Below, piece by piece: positions 8,345 to 17,273 of a stretch of 64,000 nucleotides of DNA (positions within the stretch are counted from its first letter, which is position 1; the number at the start of each line of letters is the position of its first letter). Under the pieces are notes generated by a model. It was not told where the DNA came from, made no database searches, and saw only the letters and a list, made by a program, of their open reading frames with translations. This stretch comes from Edaphovirga cremea. GTDB taxonomy: Bacteria; Pseudomonadota; Gammaproteobacteria; Enterobacterales; Enterobacteriaceae. Position numbers and translations under genes: made by a program. The stretch covers positions 210,327-274,326 of the forward strand of contig NZ_QOVA01000004.1 of assembly GCF_003332275.1 (NCBI RefSeq). Direction: 5' to 3'.

Positions 8345-9157
8345 CTATGGAAAGAGATCGGGAGGCGCGTAATAGTTAAGCCGTCGATACTGTTGTGTTA
8401 AAAGCTCCGTAGGAGTGAGGCCGCTATATAGCCGGCATGTCTTGATAAAATGGGACTGGTCACAATAGCCGTGATGCATTGCGCTATCAAGTACATTTCC
8501 CTCGGTGAGTAACTGGCGCAGCGTTCTTTGGAATCGGGCAGTACGGCAAAAATAGCGCGCATCGACGCCGGTAAATTGGTGAATTCTTCTTTGCATCGTC
8601 CGCTCTGTCAGCCCCAACTGATTACGGATAATCGAGGGGTCATCACCGTAATAGAGTCGGTTAACGGCCCATACCACCGCCGGGTTCGCCAAATAGCAGC
8701 GGTCAAGCAGTGTCATCAGCCAGTGTTCGAGCCACATGATGCGCGCTTCGTAAGGCAAATCCAGCAACGCTGGGACAGGAAAACGCAGACCGAGATCGGC
8801 GAGTGAAATGGGGACGTCATCCAACTCATCCAATGCGATGCCCAGCAGGGGGAAACAGGTTGCCGAACGGAGCCGAATTGACAGGATATCAACGTTACCC
8901 TTGGCGGTGAATGTTAGCCGGGCTTTGCGCGGGCGAAGCAGAATGGCCCCGCCCTTGGGTACGAAGAGGTAATCAGTTGCCGATTCAGCGTTTAAGGGAA
9001 TCGTCGCAACTTGCAGGGCATCACCCAGATTGAACAGGAGTTCTCCCCCCGTGCCGGGAAAGAGATCGGGCATTACCGTACCCGCCGACATTTGCCAGCA
9101 CCAAAAATGGGCTATCCAATTAGCCAGACCCACGCAGGGATCACTGCGCCGTTGCAT
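8345..9157 (-). CDS. AraC-family transcriptional regulator
   Basis: This is a 270-residue protein. The C-terminal AraC DNA-binding domain (about 165-258) shows both helix-turn-helix parts: NQLGLTERTMQRRIHQFTG, then AMHHGYCDQSHFIKTCRLYSGLTPTEL. The N-terminal half starts with a WIAHFWCWQM-type segment found in AraC regulators with a DUF6597-like sensor domain; the ligand is unknown. It lies 28 bp downstream of the DUF6506-like gene on the same strand, probably as one transcript. Confidence 0.88.
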   Translation of the reverse strand: MQRRSDPCVGLANWIAHFWCWQMSAGTVMPDLFPGTGGELLFNLGDALQVATIPLNAESATDYLFVPKGGAILLRPRKARLTFTAKGNVDILSIRLRSATCFPLLGIALDELDDVPISLADLGLRFPVPALLDLPYEARIMWLEHWLMTLLDRCYLANPAVVWAVNRLYYGDDPSIIRNQLGLTERTMQRRIHQFTGVDARYFCRTARFQRTLRQLLTEGNVLDSAMHHGYCDQSHFIKTCRLYSGLTPTELLTQQYRRLNYYAPPDLFP

Positions 9158-9185
9158 GCTGATGATTACCTCGCACTTCTCCGTT

Positions 9186-9497
9186 TTATTTAAACAGGCT
9201 GTCTCCGCTCACATTTCCCAGCCCTGGATGAAGGTCAAAGCGGACGACCCCGACGTGCATTTTTCCTGCCGCCTTCTCTACCATATGCGCCACACCCAGA
9301 TGACCAAACCCCGCACACAATTCGATCGCCCGAATGCCTTCCTCATACAGCGCACTGAGCAAATCACCCGCCTGCAGATAATTGCTCACTGCGATCATTT
9401 TAACATGTACTTGCTCTGTTTTTACCCAGGCATTGTGCGTTTCAGCTACTGCATGAGGAGCAACAAAAATAAAAGCGGCTTTCAAAATATCGGTCAT
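9186..9497 (-). CDS. DUF6506-like conserved protein
   Basis: The start was placed at MTDILKAAFIFVAPHA because GGGA lies 9 bases upstream and the conserved part begins there; a start 13 codons earlier has no ribosome-binding site. The product has 103 residues. Conserved-looking segments are KAAFIFVAP, AIELCAGFGHLGVAHMV and the C-terminal VGVVRFDLHPGLGN, which I recognise as the DUF6506 pattern. The cysteine, histidine and aspartate in the last two suggest a small enzyme or sensor, but no function is known. It is upstream of, and probably cotranscribed with, the AraC regulator. Confidence 0.65.
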   Translation of the reverse strand: MTDILKAAFIFVAPHAVAETHNAWVKTEQVHVKMIAVSNYLQAGDLLSALYEEGIRAIELCAGFGHLGVAHMVEKAAGKMHVGVVRFDLHPGLGNVSGDSLFK

Positions 9498-9628
9498 TGC
9501 AGTTTTTCCCGTTCCATTATCGCTTTTCATTATCAAGAATGGGGGATCTTACGCCCCGGCAAGATCGTCGTATTGTACCAATCCGACAGGGCATGTTTTA
9601 ACACCACGGTGCTGGAGGGATTATCAGG

Positions 9629-10834
9629 CTAATGAGGTATTGGGTCCGGTGCATAGAAAGTCATGAAATCCTTCGCACTCCAATAGCGATAATAGGTATC
9701 CAATAGCGAAAGTATGTTGAGATTGATATCGCGCTGCTTGACGTACTGCCGCTCGATGACGAGGTGGGGCGGCTCATCAGGCTCGCAGTAAAAAGGTTTG
9801 AACGGATACAACGCATTGTCCTGATTCACTGACGCCACGTGATTTCTTGCCCATATGCGAGGATTGATTAAATCAACGCGATGCCCTCTGCTGACCAGAA
9901 ATTCGAACAGGCTGCGCCAGCCGATCGAGGCTAAATAACCCAGATTGACGCACTGCTCAGGGTGCAGATTATTTATGCTGCTGTGGATCAGCAAATTAGC
10001 CAGAAGATCGACAGGACTGAGGTCAAGCTGGCGGAAACCCCACGCGGGTGCGACGCCTAATTGCAGACAACCTTTAATCAAATTGAGGGTGTGATTGCCC
10101 GCATTGAAAGTGCCATAGCGCGTGCTGCCCGTCATGGCACCCATGCGATAAATACTGCCGCGAAGGCCGCGGGAAAACGCTTCTTCGATCAGACGCTCGC
10201 ACACCCATTTGGACTGGACATAGCCGTTCATAATCAGTGGGCTTTCAGCCACCGATTTCTCATACAGATGATTGCTCTGCTGGGCTGCGGCAAACAACGA
10301 TGAAATATAGAAAAACCGCTTAGCCCGGCCAAGTTGGCACAGCGACAGCAATTCCAGCGTGCTGATGACATTGGCGTTACGCAGCGTCGTGTAACTATGC
10401 AAAGGATTGGCCCGCGCCCCGCAGTGATAGATTGTGTCGACAACGGCAGCTAACTGCCGCCAACGTTCAGGACATAATCCAAAACGGGCGACTTCCAGAT
10501 CGCTGTTCAAGACAACGGTACGCTGCTTGTTCAATGAGATGCCGCGATCCTGGCATGCGAGATACAGTTTACTTTGTGCTTCTTCAGGCGTTTTCGCATG
10601 CACAAGACAATAGATTGTCGTCTCAGGCTGCATTTTCTGTAGCTGCTGGATCAGATGAACGCCAAGAAAACCATTGGCTCCGGTCAGTAACACATTCTCA
10701 CTCGGTTGCTGTGGTGCAGTAGGGAAAGTGGCACATTGGCTCAGCCACTGATCTCGTTCACAACGTGGTTGCTGGAAGGAAGCAAACATTTGAGACGGCG
10801 TACACAGCCGGGCATTTTGACTGAACATATTCAC
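9629..10834 (-). CDS. Stand-alone thioester reductase (NRPS/PKS-type)
   Basis: This 401-residue extended short-chain dehydrogenase resembles the reductase domains that release peptides from NRPSs as aldehydes or alcohols with NADPH. The Rossmann motif LLTGANGFLGVHLIQQL is near residues 49-65, YHCGARANPLHSY near 136-148, and the catalytic tyrosine/lysine pair in NGYVQSKWVCERL near 204-216. The start is GTG at 10834, overlapping the preceding gene's stop (GTGA), so translation is probably coupled; an ATG two codons later is possible. It serves no visible active carrier protein in this window, because the partner's carrier domain lacks its serine. Confidence 0.82.
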   Translation of the reverse strand: MNMFSQNARLCTPSQMFASFQQPRCERDQWLSQCATFPTAPQQPSENVLLTGANGFLGVHLIQQLQKMQPETTIYCLVHAKTPEEAQSKLYLACQDRGISLNKQRTVVLNSDLEVARFGLCPERWRQLAAVVDTIYHCGARANPLHSYTTLRNANVISTLELLSLCQLGRAKRFFYISSLFAAAQQSNHLYEKSVAESPLIMNGYVQSKWVCERLIEEAFSRGLRGSIYRMGAMTGSTRYGTFNAGNHTLNLIKGCLQLGVAPAWGFRQLDLSPVDLLANLLIHSSINNLHPEQCVNLGYLASIGWRSLFEFLVSRGHRVDLINPRIWARNHVASVNQDNALYPFKPFYCEPDEPPHLVIERQYVKQRDINLNILSLLDTYYRYWSAKDFMTFYAPDPIPH

Positions 10835-12579
10835 GGCACGAATTTCCTGGCAGGGGAGTTAGCTAACGGGACGTCTGCCAAAAGCGCGGCAGAATTCAGC
10901 GCAGCAAGAATGCGACCATAATCGCCCAGTAATGCATTCATGATGTCGCATGACCAGAGATCCTGGCGATAACAGGCTTCAATCTTCATGCATCTCCCTT
11001 GCTGCAAAGTGATGTTGAGGAGTAAATCAAAGGTTGCGGGTATCTCAGGAAGCGGGCAAAACGTGACTTTTGCACCAGCCAGATTCAATTGCGTGATATC
11101 ACTTTGTTGCATAACCAAAGCCACAGAACAGAGCGGATGCTGACCGTTATCGCAATAGGGCAGATCTGTTTGCGCCAGAACACGTTGCACCGGGACAAAA
11201 CCGTGCTCAAACGTCGCTGTCAAATGCTGGTGGTTTTGTTGTAAAAAGGCGGAGACTGACTGTGTCATATCCACACTGGTGCGCAGGATCAGCCTGTTGG
11301 CGAAATGGCCGATGAGTCCAGAAAGGCCACTGAAAGGGCGATTTGGCCAAAGGGTGCTGAGGGCAATGTCTTTTTGCGAACAATAGTGCGACAACAGTAG
11401 TGCAAAGCCACTGTAAAAAAGGGTGAATAGCCCGGTGTGGTGTTGCGCGGCAAAACGTTCCAACTGCGAATAGAGATCTGGCGTAAGGTTAAGCGTCCGG
11501 CGCTCCGTACCTGCGCTTTTAGTCACATTAAGATTTACTGGCAAACGATCTTTTATTGGCAGATTTAGCGGCGTAACCCCTGCCAGTCTGCGCTGCCAGA
11601 AAACAAGATCAGCCGAGAAATCATGACGATGTTGCCATAAGCAGTAATCGGCGTACTGGAGTGGCAATGTGGGGAGTAAGGACGTTTTAACTGTCGGGCT
11701 GTCTCGATAGAGAATCTCCAACTCGCGGTAGAAATTTTCTATCGACCCCCCATCAGCGATGATCGAATGAAACGTTATCGATAAATACCAACTGCTTTTC
11801 ATTACCTTAAAAAGAGCGATACGCCACAAAGGCCCACGAGAAAAGTCAAAGGTCTGTTCGACTTCCCTTTTGAGCCTTTGTTGTAATTCGTAACCACTGC
11901 GGAGTGTTATTAACGGCAGGGAAAAGGCAACATCATGGACATACTGATATACCTCTCCCTCCTGCTCAATAATCGAAGTTCTCAAACTGTCATGCCTGAG
12001 TATCAACTGATGGAGGGCATGCTCCAGTCGGGGAATATCCAGCTCACCCTCAATATGGAATGTGGCAGGAATGACATGCAAAGGTGTCTGCCGATGTTGA
12101 TCGTCCAACCATTTTTGTTTTTGTTCGCTGGTCAGGGGGATCCATTCACCATATTGTGCCCGGTGTCGGATACTGAAAAAAGAGGTCACGGGTACATGAT
12201 TTTTGCTCGAATCGATTATTTTCGCTAAATCACGCAGTCGCGGAAAAGAAAAAAACTCATGCAGTGGGCGACGGTTGCCGCTGCGCGCATGGAATATCTT
12301 TTGTACTTGAGTCACCCGCAGTGGATGTCCTCCCAAAATAAAGAAATCATCGTTGCGACCAATAGGCTGGCGAGATCCCAGTACTTCCGCCCAGATTCCG
12401 GCGAGCAGAATTTCTGTCTGCGTGCGAGGTGGCGCATAGGGTGCAGACGATCTTTTATTACCTTCCAATTCAGGCAACTGCCATTGCAGATGCACTTTAC
12501 CGGCCCGACCTTTATTCGCGTGGGTGAAAGTGTATGGGGTATTTTCATGTTCAATATATTCAGATGGTTGAATCGACAT
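10831..12579 (-). CDS. NRPS-like carrier plus condensation protein with degenerate active sites
   Basis: The start is taken at MSIQPSEYIEHEN; an upstream TTG would add 33 residues. The product has 582 residues. A carrier-protein-like domain (about 45-120) contains FFILGGHPLRVTQ, where active carriers have GGHS: the phosphopantetheine serine is proline (CCA). A condensation domain follows (about 140-560), but its HHxxxDG motif reads HSIIADG, so the second, catalytic histidine is serine. Later condensation blocks (PLQYADYCLWQ, FANRLILR, FEHGFVPVQRVL) are intact. No adenylation domain is present. It is coupled to the thioester reductase by overlapping codons. It may be a degenerate remnant, a structural platform, or a non-canonical acyltransferase. 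Confidence 0.8.
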   Translation of the reverse strand: MSIQPSEYIEHENTPYTFTHANKGRAGKVHLQWQLPELEGNKRSSAPYAPPRTQTEILLAGIWAEVLGSRQPIGRNDDFFILGGHPLRVTQVQKIFHARSGNRRPLHEFFSFPRLRDLAKIIDSSKNHVPVTSFFSIRHRAQYGEWIPLTSEQKQKWLDDQHRQTPLHVIPATFHIEGELDIPRLEHALHQLILRHDSLRTSIIEQEGEVYQYVHDVAFSLPLITLRSGYELQQRLKREVEQTFDFSRGPLWRIALFKVMKSSWYLSITFHSIIADGGSIENFYRELEILYRDSPTVKTSLLPTLPLQYADYCLWQHRHDFSADLVFWQRRLAGVTPLNLPIKDRLPVNLNVTKSAGTERRTLNLTPDLYSQLERFAAQHHTGLFTLFYSGFALLLSHYCSQKDIALSTLWPNRPFSGLSGLIGHFANRLILRTSVDMTQSVSAFLQQNHQHLTATFEHGFVPVQRVLAQTDLPYCDNGQHPLCSVALVMQQSDITQLNLAGAKVTFCPLPEIPATFDLLLNITLQQGRCMKIEACYRQDLWSCDIMNALLGDYGRILAALNSAALLADVPLANSPARKFVP

Positions 12580-13142
12580 TTTCTTTATTCTGCTAACCCG
12601 TTGGTAAAATGAGCACTTGATGTGTGGTTTTAATTTCCTGACATCAACTCTTTTTCCCCGTAAAAATAAGTAGTACAAATTAGTTCAGACAATGTAGTTA
12701 TAATTAAGCGTTTCGATAATATGATTGCGTAATCATGCTTTTTTTAATCTAATTATGGATTGTTGGTTGAAAATGGAGCTGTTTATGCTGTGGAGGGATA
12801 TTTATCATGTTCGATATAAAATTTTCAGAGAAAACTATTTCAAAGTATAATAATTCTTTCTGGCCTGAAAGTTGCTTTTACTGCTAACGATATGTTTTCG
12901 TTTGTTTATTTTTATAAGAAAAAGTCCTAGAGATCGTTACATTATTCTTTAAATAAAAACAGCGCCATCCAATATTGGATGAGTAATTAGCACAAGAAAA
13001 TCTTTACTTATTTAATTTTTATGCATTGGTATTTCATTGGACTTGCGTAATGGTCAACATAAAACCACCTGATATTTTACTGTTGAGCAGGATTTGAGCA
13101 TGACTTCTATACTTAATATCCGACTCGAAAAATCAGGAGTAT
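12580..13142. other. AT-rich intergenic region
   Basis: The stretch between the NRPS-like gene (-) and the esterase gene (+) is clearly more AT-rich than its surroundings, with no credible ORF. It must carry the promoters of both divergent transcription units. I see no clear operator. The composition fits an acquired segment of the H-NS-silenced type, but that is inference. Confidence 0.5.
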
Positions 13143-14117
13143 ATGATGACCCCCTTAGTCAAACCTGAACAAGCTGCTACAGAGCGTAACGTCGATAAAT
13201 TTCTCAGTGAACTCAATGCCGGTGATGGCAAACCTATGGAGCAATTGACCCCTGAAGAAGCCCGGCAGGTTCTGGTCGGTGCGCAGAAATCAGTTGAAGT
13301 CGATCTCTCCGGCATTGAGGTCAGTGAAAAAGTCATCCAGTCGGGCGGGCATGAGATTACGCTGAATATTGTACGGCCATCGGGTGTGAATTCCATGCTG
13401 CCAGTGTTTATGTTTTTCCATGGCGGCGGTTGGATCCTTGGTGATTTCCCTACGCACCAGCGGTTGGTCAGGGATTTGGTCGTTGAGAGTGGTGCTGCAG
13501 CGGTATTTGTAAATTACACGCCGTCACCTGAATCACACTATCCTGTCGCGATTAATGAAGCCTACGCGGCCACGCGTTGGGTCGCTGAACATGGCTATGA
13601 AATCAAGGTGGAGGGTCAGCGTCTGGCCGTTGTCGGCAACAGCGTGGGTGGCAATATGGCTGCGGCGGTGACATTGATGGCGAAAGAACAGGGCGCGCCA
13701 GCCATTCGTTATCAGGTACTTTTCTGGCCGGTGACGGACGCCAATTTTGATACCGAATCCTATCATGCTTATGCCGAGGGGTTTTTCCTGACGCGTAACA
13801 TGATGAAGTGGTTTTGGGATGCCTACACCCCAGATGCCAGCAAACGACAAGAGATTCATGCATCGCCCCTGCAAGCGGCACCAGAACAGCTGGCTGGGCT
13901 ACCACCAGCTTTAATCCAGGTCGCCGAGTTCGATGTATTGCGTGATGAAGGCGAAGCCTATGGCAGGAAATTGAATGAAGCGGGTGTGCATGTGACCACG
14001 GTTCGCTATAACGGACTGATTCATGACTACGGCCTGCTGAATCCTCTCAGTGGGATCCCGGCAATAAAACAGGCGATCTCGCAGGCGGCAGCAGAAATTA
14101 AAAAACATCTCAAATAG
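13143..14117 (+). CDS. Alpha/beta hydrolase, hormone-sensitive-lipase-type esterase
   Basis: The 324-residue product belongs to the HSL (family IV) esterases. The oxyanion-hole motif HGGGW is near residue 93, the nucleophile elbow GNSVGGN near 165-171 (serine in GxSxG), the catalytic aspartate in EFDVLRDEGEAY near 262, and the histidine in GLIHDYGLL near 295. Such enzymes hydrolyse short-chain acyl esters. AGGAG lies just before two consecutive ATGs; the second (13146) has better spacing. It is monocistronic and followed by a strong hairpin. The substrate cannot be inferred. Confidence 0.87.
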   Translation: MMTPLVKPEQAATERNVDKFLSELNAGDGKPMEQLTPEEARQVLVGAQKSVEVDLSGIEVSEKVIQSGGHEITLNIVRPSGVNSMLPVFMFFHGGGWILGDFPTHQRLVRDLVVESGAAAVFVNYTPSPESHYPVAINEAYAATRWVAEHGYEIKVEGQRLAVVGNSVGGNMAAAVTLMAKEQGAPAIRYQVLFWPVTDANFDTESYHAYAEGFFLTRNMMKWFWDAYTPDASKRQEIHASPLQAAPEQLAGLPPALIQVAEFDVLRDEGEAYGRKLNEAGVHVTTVRYNGLIHDYGLLNPLSGIPAIKQAISQAAAEIKKHLK

Positions 14118-14174
14118 CCTGCTTTTCCGTCAGCGTCAGTCGGCAGAAATTCTGGCAAACGCCCGATGATGAGC

Positions 14175-14202
14175 GCGCGAAGAGTGTGTATACTCTTCGC
14201 GC
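14175..14202 (+). terminator. Hairpin between esterase gene and yhhS
   Basis: Perfect 11-bp stem GCGCGAAGAGT/ACTCTTCGCGC with a 6-base loop, followed by AGCTTTATTTC. It is most likely the esterase terminator, but it ends only 24 bp before the yhhS start and could also influence yhhS expression. Confidence 0.65.
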
Positions 14203-14226
14203 AGCTTTATTTCATTGACCAAGAGA

Positions 14227-15447
14227 ATGTCAACGCACATGCCGCCCGCCTCGACCCCTTCCGCATTACTGACCAGTGGCCAGGTCAATTTGCGTATCCT
14301 GTCGATCATGATTTTCAACTTTTCCAGCTATCTGACTATTGGATTGCCGTTGGCCGTTTTACCGGGGTACGTTCATGATCAACTAGGGTACAGCGCCTTC
14401 TGGGCCGGGTTGGTGGTGAGCTTACAGTATTTTGCCACGCTGTTGAGTCGTCCCTATGCCGGGCGTTATGTCGATAGAGTCGGGCCCAAACGTATTGTCC
14501 TTTTTGGTTTGTCGGGCTGCCTGTTGAGTGGTGTTTTCTATCTTTTGGCCGCCTGGCAGAGCGCCGTGCCGATACTGAGCCTGACACTCCTGTGCGTCGG
14601 GCGGGTGATGCTGGGCGTCGGGCAGAGTTTTGCCGGAACGGGATCAACGCTGTGGGGGATTGGTCTGGTCGGTTCACGACATATCGGGAAAGTGATTTCG
14701 TGGAGTGGCGTGGTGACTTACGGTGCGATGGCTATCGGTGCTCCGCTGGGCGTGCTGATACATCAATTCGGTGGTTTGAAAACACTCTCCTTCAGCGTCA
14801 TGTGTATTGCTGCGCTGGCAATAATGCTGGCGATTCCCAAACCGGGCGTGGCGTCGTCGGCAGCGAAACCTCTGCCTTTTTCGACCGTTCTCGGCAAAGT
14901 GTTGCCGCACGGCCTAATCCTCGGGCTGGCGTCTTCAGGCTTTGGGGTGATTGCCACATTCATTACTCTCTTTTATGCGGATAAAGGCTGGGGTGGCGCG
15001 GCATTTTCACTGACCATTTTCAGTTGCGCTTTCGTGGGGACGCGTCTGTTACTGCCCAATTGCATCAGCAAATTTGGCGGCCTGCGCGTATCCGTAGTCT
15101 GCTTCTGCGTGGAGATCATCGGCTTATTGATGGTCTGGCTGGCTGTCTCTCCGGTGATGGCATTGCTGGGGGCATTATTGACGGGCGCGGGATTCTCGTT
15201 GGTCTTCCCTGCGCTGGGCGTAGAGGCGGTCAAACGGCTTCCGCAGCAAAATCAGGGCAGTGCGCTGGCAACTTATACCGCATTCCTCGATCTTTCTCTG
15301 GGTATCACCGGGCCATTGGCCGGGCTACTGATGAGCCGCGCGGGTGTACCGGCCATTTATCTGGCCTCGGCGTTCGCGGTATTCCTGAGCCTGCTACTGG
15401 CGCTGAGAATGATACGCCAGCAGCAGGGTGAGCCGCAGAAATCCTGA
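14227..15447 (+). CDS. yhhS: MFS transporter YhhS
   Basis: A protein of about 406 residues with twelve predicted membrane helices. It matches E. coli YhhS closely as I remember it (LRILSIMIFNFSSYLTIGLP, YVHDQLGYSAFWAGLVVS, GQSFAGTGSTLWG, and the C-terminal LSLGITGPLAGLLMSRAG). The MFS signature loop GRYVDRVGPKR is near 83-93. YhhS belongs to the drug:H+ antiporter-like UPF0226 group; overexpression has been linked to arabinose and glyphosate efflux in E. coli. The start is uncertain: TTG at 14215, ATG at 14227 and ATG at 14239 are in frame, and none has an ideal ribosome-binding site. Confidence 0.88.
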   Translation: MSTHMPPASTPSALLTSGQVNLRILSIMIFNFSSYLTIGLPLAVLPGYVHDQLGYSAFWAGLVVSLQYFATLLSRPYAGRYVDRVGPKRIVLFGLSGCLLSGVFYLLAAWQSAVPILSLTLLCVGRVMLGVGQSFAGTGSTLWGIGLVGSRHIGKVISWSGVVTYGAMAIGAPLGVLIHQFGGLKTLSFSVMCIAALAIMLAIPKPGVASSAAKPLPFSTVLGKVLPHGLILGLASSGFGVIATFITLFYADKGWGGAAFSLTIFSCAFVGTRLLLPNCISKFGGLRVSVVCFCVEIIGLLMVWLAVSPVMALLGALLTGAGFSLVFPALGVEAVKRLPQQNQGSALATYTAFLDLSLGITGPLAGLLMSRAGVPAIYLASAFAVFLSLLLALRMIRQQQGEPQKS

Positions 15448-15514
15448 TTAACTGAATGTGATGGCTGGCCCGGTAAGATTATGGAAATTTACCTGGGAAG
15501 CCGATCATGCGTGG

Positions 15515-16348
15515 CTAATTCTTCGCATTGTAGAGTGCGAGGGACACCGCGAGCGTTTGTGCCAAACACATAGAGGCCACCTGGGAACGAAATCCATCAA
15601 CCTGTGCTTCCCTGACAACAAAACAGACGTCACTGAACGCGGCCAACGGACTTACCTGGCTGTCGGTAATGGCAATTTGCTGTGCGCCCTGTTTGGCTCC
15701 CAAAGCGACAAGGTCAATCGCTTCCTGCGCATACGGAGAGTAGCTGATGGCGATCACGACGTCATTTGGCTTCACCATACTCAACTGTTCCGTGAACATA
15801 CCGCCAAGTCCATCAATTAAAAACGCCCGGCGTTCAAGGTGCAGCAACGCGTAAGTCAGGTATGAGGCCACGCTGAATGAACGACGCAAACCAATAACGT
15901 AGATATTGTCGGCTTTGTTCAGCATCTCAACGGCTTTTTCCAACTGCTCAGGATTGGTCTGCATGGCTAATTGCTGCAACGCCTGAGAATTTACCATGGT
16001 GAAAACGTTGAGAATTTCAGCGGGTTTTTCAGGTACGACATTATCGTTTGTGGCGGTCTGGCGAAACAGGCGGGCGCGTTCGGTATAGTTGACGGTCTCT
16101 TTCATCAGATGTTGACGGAAGATCTGTTTCATCTCGTTGAACCCGTTGAAACCAAAGGCATTGGCAAAACGGATTAAGGTTGAAGGGGGAACATTGGCTT
16201 GCGCGGCAATCGAGGCGACCGTATCGAAGGCAATATTATTGCTGTTATCCAGGATATAGCGGGCTACCTGTTTCAAGCGTTTGCTCAGCGTGTCATAACG
16301 ACGGCGGATCTCATCTTGCAGCATAGAAAGCTGAGTAGAATTATTCAT
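15515..16348 (-). CDS. MurR/RpiR-family transcriptional regulator
   Basis: The start is placed at MNNSTQLSMLQDEIRRR; the product has 277 residues. The N-terminal helix-turn-helix of the RpiR type covers about 1-75 (ASIAAQANVPPSTLIRFANAFGFNGFNEMKQIF), and a SIS sugar-phosphate-binding domain covers about 125-260 (NIYVIGLRRSFSVASYLTYAL, NDVVIAISYSPYAQEAIDL, AITDSQVSPLAAFSDV). Such proteins sense phosphosugars. No sugar catabolic gene is adjacent, so the target is unknown. It is convergent with yhhS. Confidence 0.88.
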   Translation of the reverse strand: MNNSTQLSMLQDEIRRRYDTLSKRLKQVARYILDNSNNIAFDTVASIAAQANVPPSTLIRFANAFGFNGFNEMKQIFRQHLMKETVNYTERARLFRQTATNDNVVPEKPAEILNVFTMVNSQALQQLAMQTNPEQLEKAVEMLNKADNIYVIGLRRSFSVASYLTYALLHLERRAFLIDGLGGMFTEQLSMVKPNDVVIAISYSPYAQEAIDLVALGAKQGAQQIAITDSQVSPLAAFSDVCFVVREAQVDGFRSQVASMCLAQTLAVSLALYNAKN

Positions 16349-16527
16349 TATAGGGTTCTTCGAATTGTGAAAGGAGCCCCGGCTTGCCCGGTGATTCAGA
16401 TATTCTACCAGATGGATGGAAAATTTCACTGCACCACGTTTCCTGATGAACCCCCAAATATTTTGAGGATGTAGTCATATCCTCAAGACGGGCTCCAATC
16501 TGCTGGACCAATGACGACGCTTCTCTG

Positions 16528-17037
16528 CTATCCAGCAGAGCCAATAAGCTTTATTCGGCCCATGTGATAGGCATCGATAAATGCGCCGTTACGCAATGCA
16601 AAGTGCGGGCTAGTGCCTTCATGCTGAAAACCGAATTTACGATACAGTGCGATAGCTGCCGCATTGTCCTTGAATACCGTTAGCTCAATTCTCTGAATAT
16701 TCAGCCAGTTGTCGCACATATCAATCATCGCTGCCATCAAACGGCTGCCAACACCTTGTCCCTGATAGTCAGGATGCACGCCTAGTCCAAACGTCGCGAC
16801 GTGGCGTCGGCGTGGACGCTGATTGGCTTCCAGCCCTAACTGTCCGACGATTTTCCCGTCAGTGAGTGCCACCAGATTATAGAAGCCGACGGGTTGCTCA
16901 GAACTGCGTTTTACCCACTGTTCGCTGGACGTAAAGGGTAGGTGCAGGGTGTCGCTGTAAACTTCCTGATGAGCGTAAAGCTGATGAAGTTGCTGGTAAT
17001 CCTCGGCTTGTACGTGGCGGATGGTGATGTCTCCCAT
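16528..17037 (-). CDS. yhhY: GNAT-family amino acid N-acetyltransferase YhhY
   Basis: The ATG at 17037 has GGGAG 7 bases upstream; the product has 169 residues. The GNAT fold is clear, with the acetyl-CoA-binding loop HPDYQGQGVGSRLM near 93-106 and the conserved NAAAIALYRKFGFQHEG near 129-145. The tail YALRNG/DAYHMGRIK-like segment matches E. coli YhhY (AaaT), which acetylates free L-amino acids such as phenylalanine and methionine. Its location beside ryhB is the same as in E. coli. Confidence 0.88.
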   Translation of the reverse strand: MGDITIRHVQAEDYQQLHQLYAHQEVYSDTLHLPFTSSEQWVKRSSEQPVGFYNLVALTDGKIVGQLGLEANQRPRRRHVATFGLGVHPDYQGQGVGSRLMAAMIDMCDNWLNIQRIELTVFKDNAAAIALYRKFGFQHEGTSPHFALRNGAFIDAYHMGRIKLIGSAG

Positions 17038-17127
17038 CAATGTCTCCCTGCTTTTTACGGTTGAATAACCTTTAAAATTATCCGTTTATACGTATGAGTC
17101 AACAATAAAAAATTATTCAAAAAGAAC

Positions 17128-17159
17128 TTTACAAATACGAATGATAATGATTATTATTG
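17128..17159 (+). promoter_or_regulatory. ryhB promoter with Fur box
   Basis: A -35-like TTTACA at 17128-17133 and a -10-like TATTAT at 17152-17157 are 18 bp apart. The spacer and -10 region contain GATAATGATTATTATTGCC (17143-17161), about 15 of 19 matches to the Fur consensus, preceded by a further AATGAT hexamer. Fur-iron would therefore occlude the promoter, as known for ryhB. Confidence 0.8.
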
Positions 17160-17163
17160 CCGT

Positions 17164-17273
17164 GCGTTCCGGGGAGACAGCACTGACATGCTGATGTCTC
17201 TTTGCGAAGGCACGACATTGCTCACATTGCTTCCAGTGTTTATTTAGCCAGCTCGGGTGCTGGCTATTTTTTT
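17164..17273 (+). ncRNA. ryhB: Small regulatory RNA RyhB
   Basis: The segment CACGACATTGCTCACATTGC (17211-17230), continuing TTCCAGT, is identical to the conserved mRNA-pairing core of E. coli RyhB. It is followed by a rho-independent terminator, stem TAGCCAGC/GCTGGCTA (17245-17266) and seven Ts. The locus between yhhY and yhhW is that of E. coli ryhB. RyhB is an Hfq-dependent RNA made under iron starvation that represses mRNAs of iron-using proteins. The transcription start is inferred from the -10 element, giving about 110 nt versus 90 in E. coli. The extra 5' part forms its own hairpin (GAGACA/TGTCTC with an inner AGCA/TGCT). Confidence 0.93.

Noticed and set aside
9030-9632. 200-codon plus-strand ORF
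   Set aside because: It is antisense to the DUF6506-like gene and the AraC gene start; composition and lack of motifs indicate a shadow.
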